64,000 bases of DNA, from positions 496,001 through 560,000 of the forward strand of contig JACGCK010000011.1 of assembly GCA_014925825.1 (NCBI GenBank). Reading direction: 5' to 3'. Origin of the DNA: Pholiota molesta. Its lineage: Eukaryota; Basidiomycota; Agaricomycetes; Agaricales; Strophariaceae. The notes under the pieces were generated by a model. The model had not been told where the DNA came from. It made no database searches and was given only the letters and a program-made list of their open reading frames with translations. Shown in pieces: positions 62,850 through 64,000 of the stretch (positions are counted from its first letter, which is position 1; each line of letters starts with the position of its first letter). A program made the position numbers and the translations under genes.

Positions 62850-63115
62850 GGGTCGATAGAAGGAAGAGAGGTAAGAATGGGTTCGTTGAGTAGGTTGTGG
62901 AAGGAAGAACGCCTGTCAGCAGTGTGTTGGCCGTCGACAGATCACAACGACGATCATGAGCTGCTAGGGTAATCGCGATGATCCTTGATTGGATCTTATC
63001 TTATCTACAAAGTGTAGCACGCAAGATTGCGTTTTCTTCATCCTCGAACATCAGCTGCCTTTTCTACAACTTCTCTGGCACATACCAGCACCACTTCTGA
63101 CAGGTCCCCTTCACA
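62850..63115. promoter_or_regulatory. Shared divergent promoter, GLTP / fRMsr
   Basis: This is a 266-bp gap between two head-to-head start codons. A pyrimidine-rich tract near 63050-63115 precedes the fRMsr ATG. There is no clear TATA box. Confidence 0.4.
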
Positions 63116-63892
63116 ATGCCTCATGCAGATTCAGCGCTAGTACCAGAAAGGTTTGTTCTTATTCGACTTCTCATTCTTTGCGTACTGATCGCCAAACTTA
63201 TTCAGCATCCAAACGAAAGCAGAGTTCTGGCAACATGTACATTTCCAGATAGAATCTTTATTAGACGGTCAGCGACACTGGGTACGCCTGCCGTTTGCAA
63301 GTTCTTCGAGATTAAGTTGCCGACGGGTATGATAGATATCAAATCTTGCAAATGCGTCCAGCGTTATCTTCAATTCGCTGCTGGCCTTCCCAAAATTCTT
63401 TGGAAGGTCCGATAAAGCAGTGAACTGGTGCGGTAAATAAATTCCAAATATCGGTATGCATCTTTAGCCAACTGTTTTCCATCCAGGATTTTATATCCAT
63501 TCAAAATTCTTCCCCGTGCCTCGTCTGGGGTCAGCTACAACCGAGGATGTCGATCGCCTATTGCTAGGCCCCTTCTGCGGCAAACCTGCATGCCAATACA
63601 TCATGGTTGACCCTACAAAAGCACGCGGGTTTGCGCTGGCGCCTATCTTCAGCGACAAACATTGGTCATCGCCGACGTCGATTCGTATCCAGGACACATA
63701 GCCTGTGATGGAGATACGAAGAGCGAGATCGTCATTCCTCTTATCTTGGATGTCGGAGGTGAATCATATGCCCTCGGTGTCTTGGATTTGGATTGCCTTG
63801 CTCTGAACGGGTTCGATGACGAAGACAAAGTGGGCCTGAAAAATTACAACTTACTAGTAATGGATGCGATTGGTGACAAGATCCAACTATAG
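63116..63892 (+). CDS. Free methionine-(R)-sulfoxide reductase (GAF domain)
   Basis: It starts at ATG 63116 (MPHADSALVPE) and has four or five exons. The order of motifs matches the fRMsr/YKG9 family: QTKAEFWQHVHFQIESLLDG, NASSVIFNSLLAF, then VNWCGFYIH, LLLGPFCGKPAC and ARG. AGAYLQRQTLVIADVDSYPG, HIACDGDTKSEIVIPL and GVLDLDCLALNGFDDED complete it. The conserved cysteines of the GAF pocket (GKPAC and HIACD, plus one before AGAYL) are present. The enzyme reduces free methionine-R-sulfoxide, protecting the cytosol from oxidative damage. One G seems to be missing from the GGG at 63627-63629; adding it restores the residues around the middle cysteine. The stop at 63890-63892 is 9 bp from the end of a gene on the other strand. 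Confidence 0.85.
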
Positions 63893-63901
63893 TATGAGAT
63901 A

Positions 63902-64000
63902 TTAACGACGAGATAAGCTAGGCGTATTGTCTTTTTGCCATGCCAGAAACTCTTCATGAAGCTTCGCCTGATTCGCGTGCTCTTTTTGGACTTTCTTAGA
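63902..64000 (-). CDS. C-terminal fragment of an unknown gene
   Basis: A minus-strand frame enters from beyond the window edge and stops at 63904-63902. It encodes 32 residues with a charged helix-like composition (SKKVQKEHANQAKLHEEFLA). There are too few residues to name a family. Its end lies almost against the fRMsr stop, which fits the compact tail-to-tail packing seen elsewhere here. Confidence 0.4.
   Translation of the reverse strand, partial: SKKVQKEHANQAKLHEEFLAWQKDNTPSLSRR

Overview
This window is nuclear DNA from a filamentous basidiomycete, most likely a mushroom-forming Agaricomycete. Genes are dense and on both strands. They are split by many introns of about 50-65 bp with GT-AG (occasionally GC-AG) ends. 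Several gene types point to this group: a CCL2-like beta-trefoil lectin, a DUF6533 membrane protein, a Zn2Cys6 regulator and a Dsc3 protein carrying an LSEKAKGKQRA motif. I see no plasmid, phage, CRISPR or convincing tRNA features. I rebuilt gene models by reading exons in frame and matching family motifs. Products are therefore inferred from sequence, not from expression data.

Layout. 0-8 kb: a truncated membrane protein (-), the DSC E3 ligase subunit Dsc3 (+), a heavily frameshifted Egt1-like ergothioneine gene (-) and a frameshifted F-box/LRR gene (+). 8-20.5 kb: polarisome scaffold Spa2 (-), very-long-chain 3-oxoacyl-CoA reductase (-), aromatic-L-amino-acid decarboxylase (+) and peroxin Pex1 (-). 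21-32 kb: the lectin (+), a long ankyrin-repeat protein (-), a Zn2Cys6 regulator (-) and a Leu5-type mitochondrial CoA carrier (-). 32-38 kb: meiotic Hop2 (+), a secreted SRPBCC protein (+), a Rho2-like GTPase (+) and the Fe-S assembly protein Isa2 (-). 38-44 kb: gene-poor DNA with three sizeable inverted repeats and a degraded-looking DUF6533 gene. 44-64 kb: a CRAL-TRIO protein (+), a PPG1-type phosphatase (-), a C2H2 factor (+), splicing factor Cwc24 (-), a bZIP factor (+), an intracellular LysM protein (+), a glycolipid-transfer protein (-), free methionine-R-sulfoxide reductase (+) and the end of an unknown gene (-).

These are mostly housekeeping and signalling genes, not a metabolic cluster. 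Several pairs are head-to-head with short shared promoters: reductase/decarboxylase, CoA carrier/Hop2, and GLTP/fRMsr. Other pairs are tail-to-tail: decarboxylase/Pex1 and CRAL-TRIO/PPG1.

Two observations stand out. First, the Rho2-like gene reads correctly through switch I only if a 7-nt microexon (34964-34970) is included. Second, genes such as egt1-like, the F-box gene, spa2, hop2, the bZIP gene, the LysM gene and fRMsr carry many apparent one-base deletions. Most of these fall in short homopolymers or GC-rich DNA, whereas eight other multi-exon genes are perfectly in frame. The pattern looks more like residual long-read sequencing error than true pseudogenes, except perhaps egt1-like, which has also lost most of a domain. 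I found no clearly new multi-gene system.
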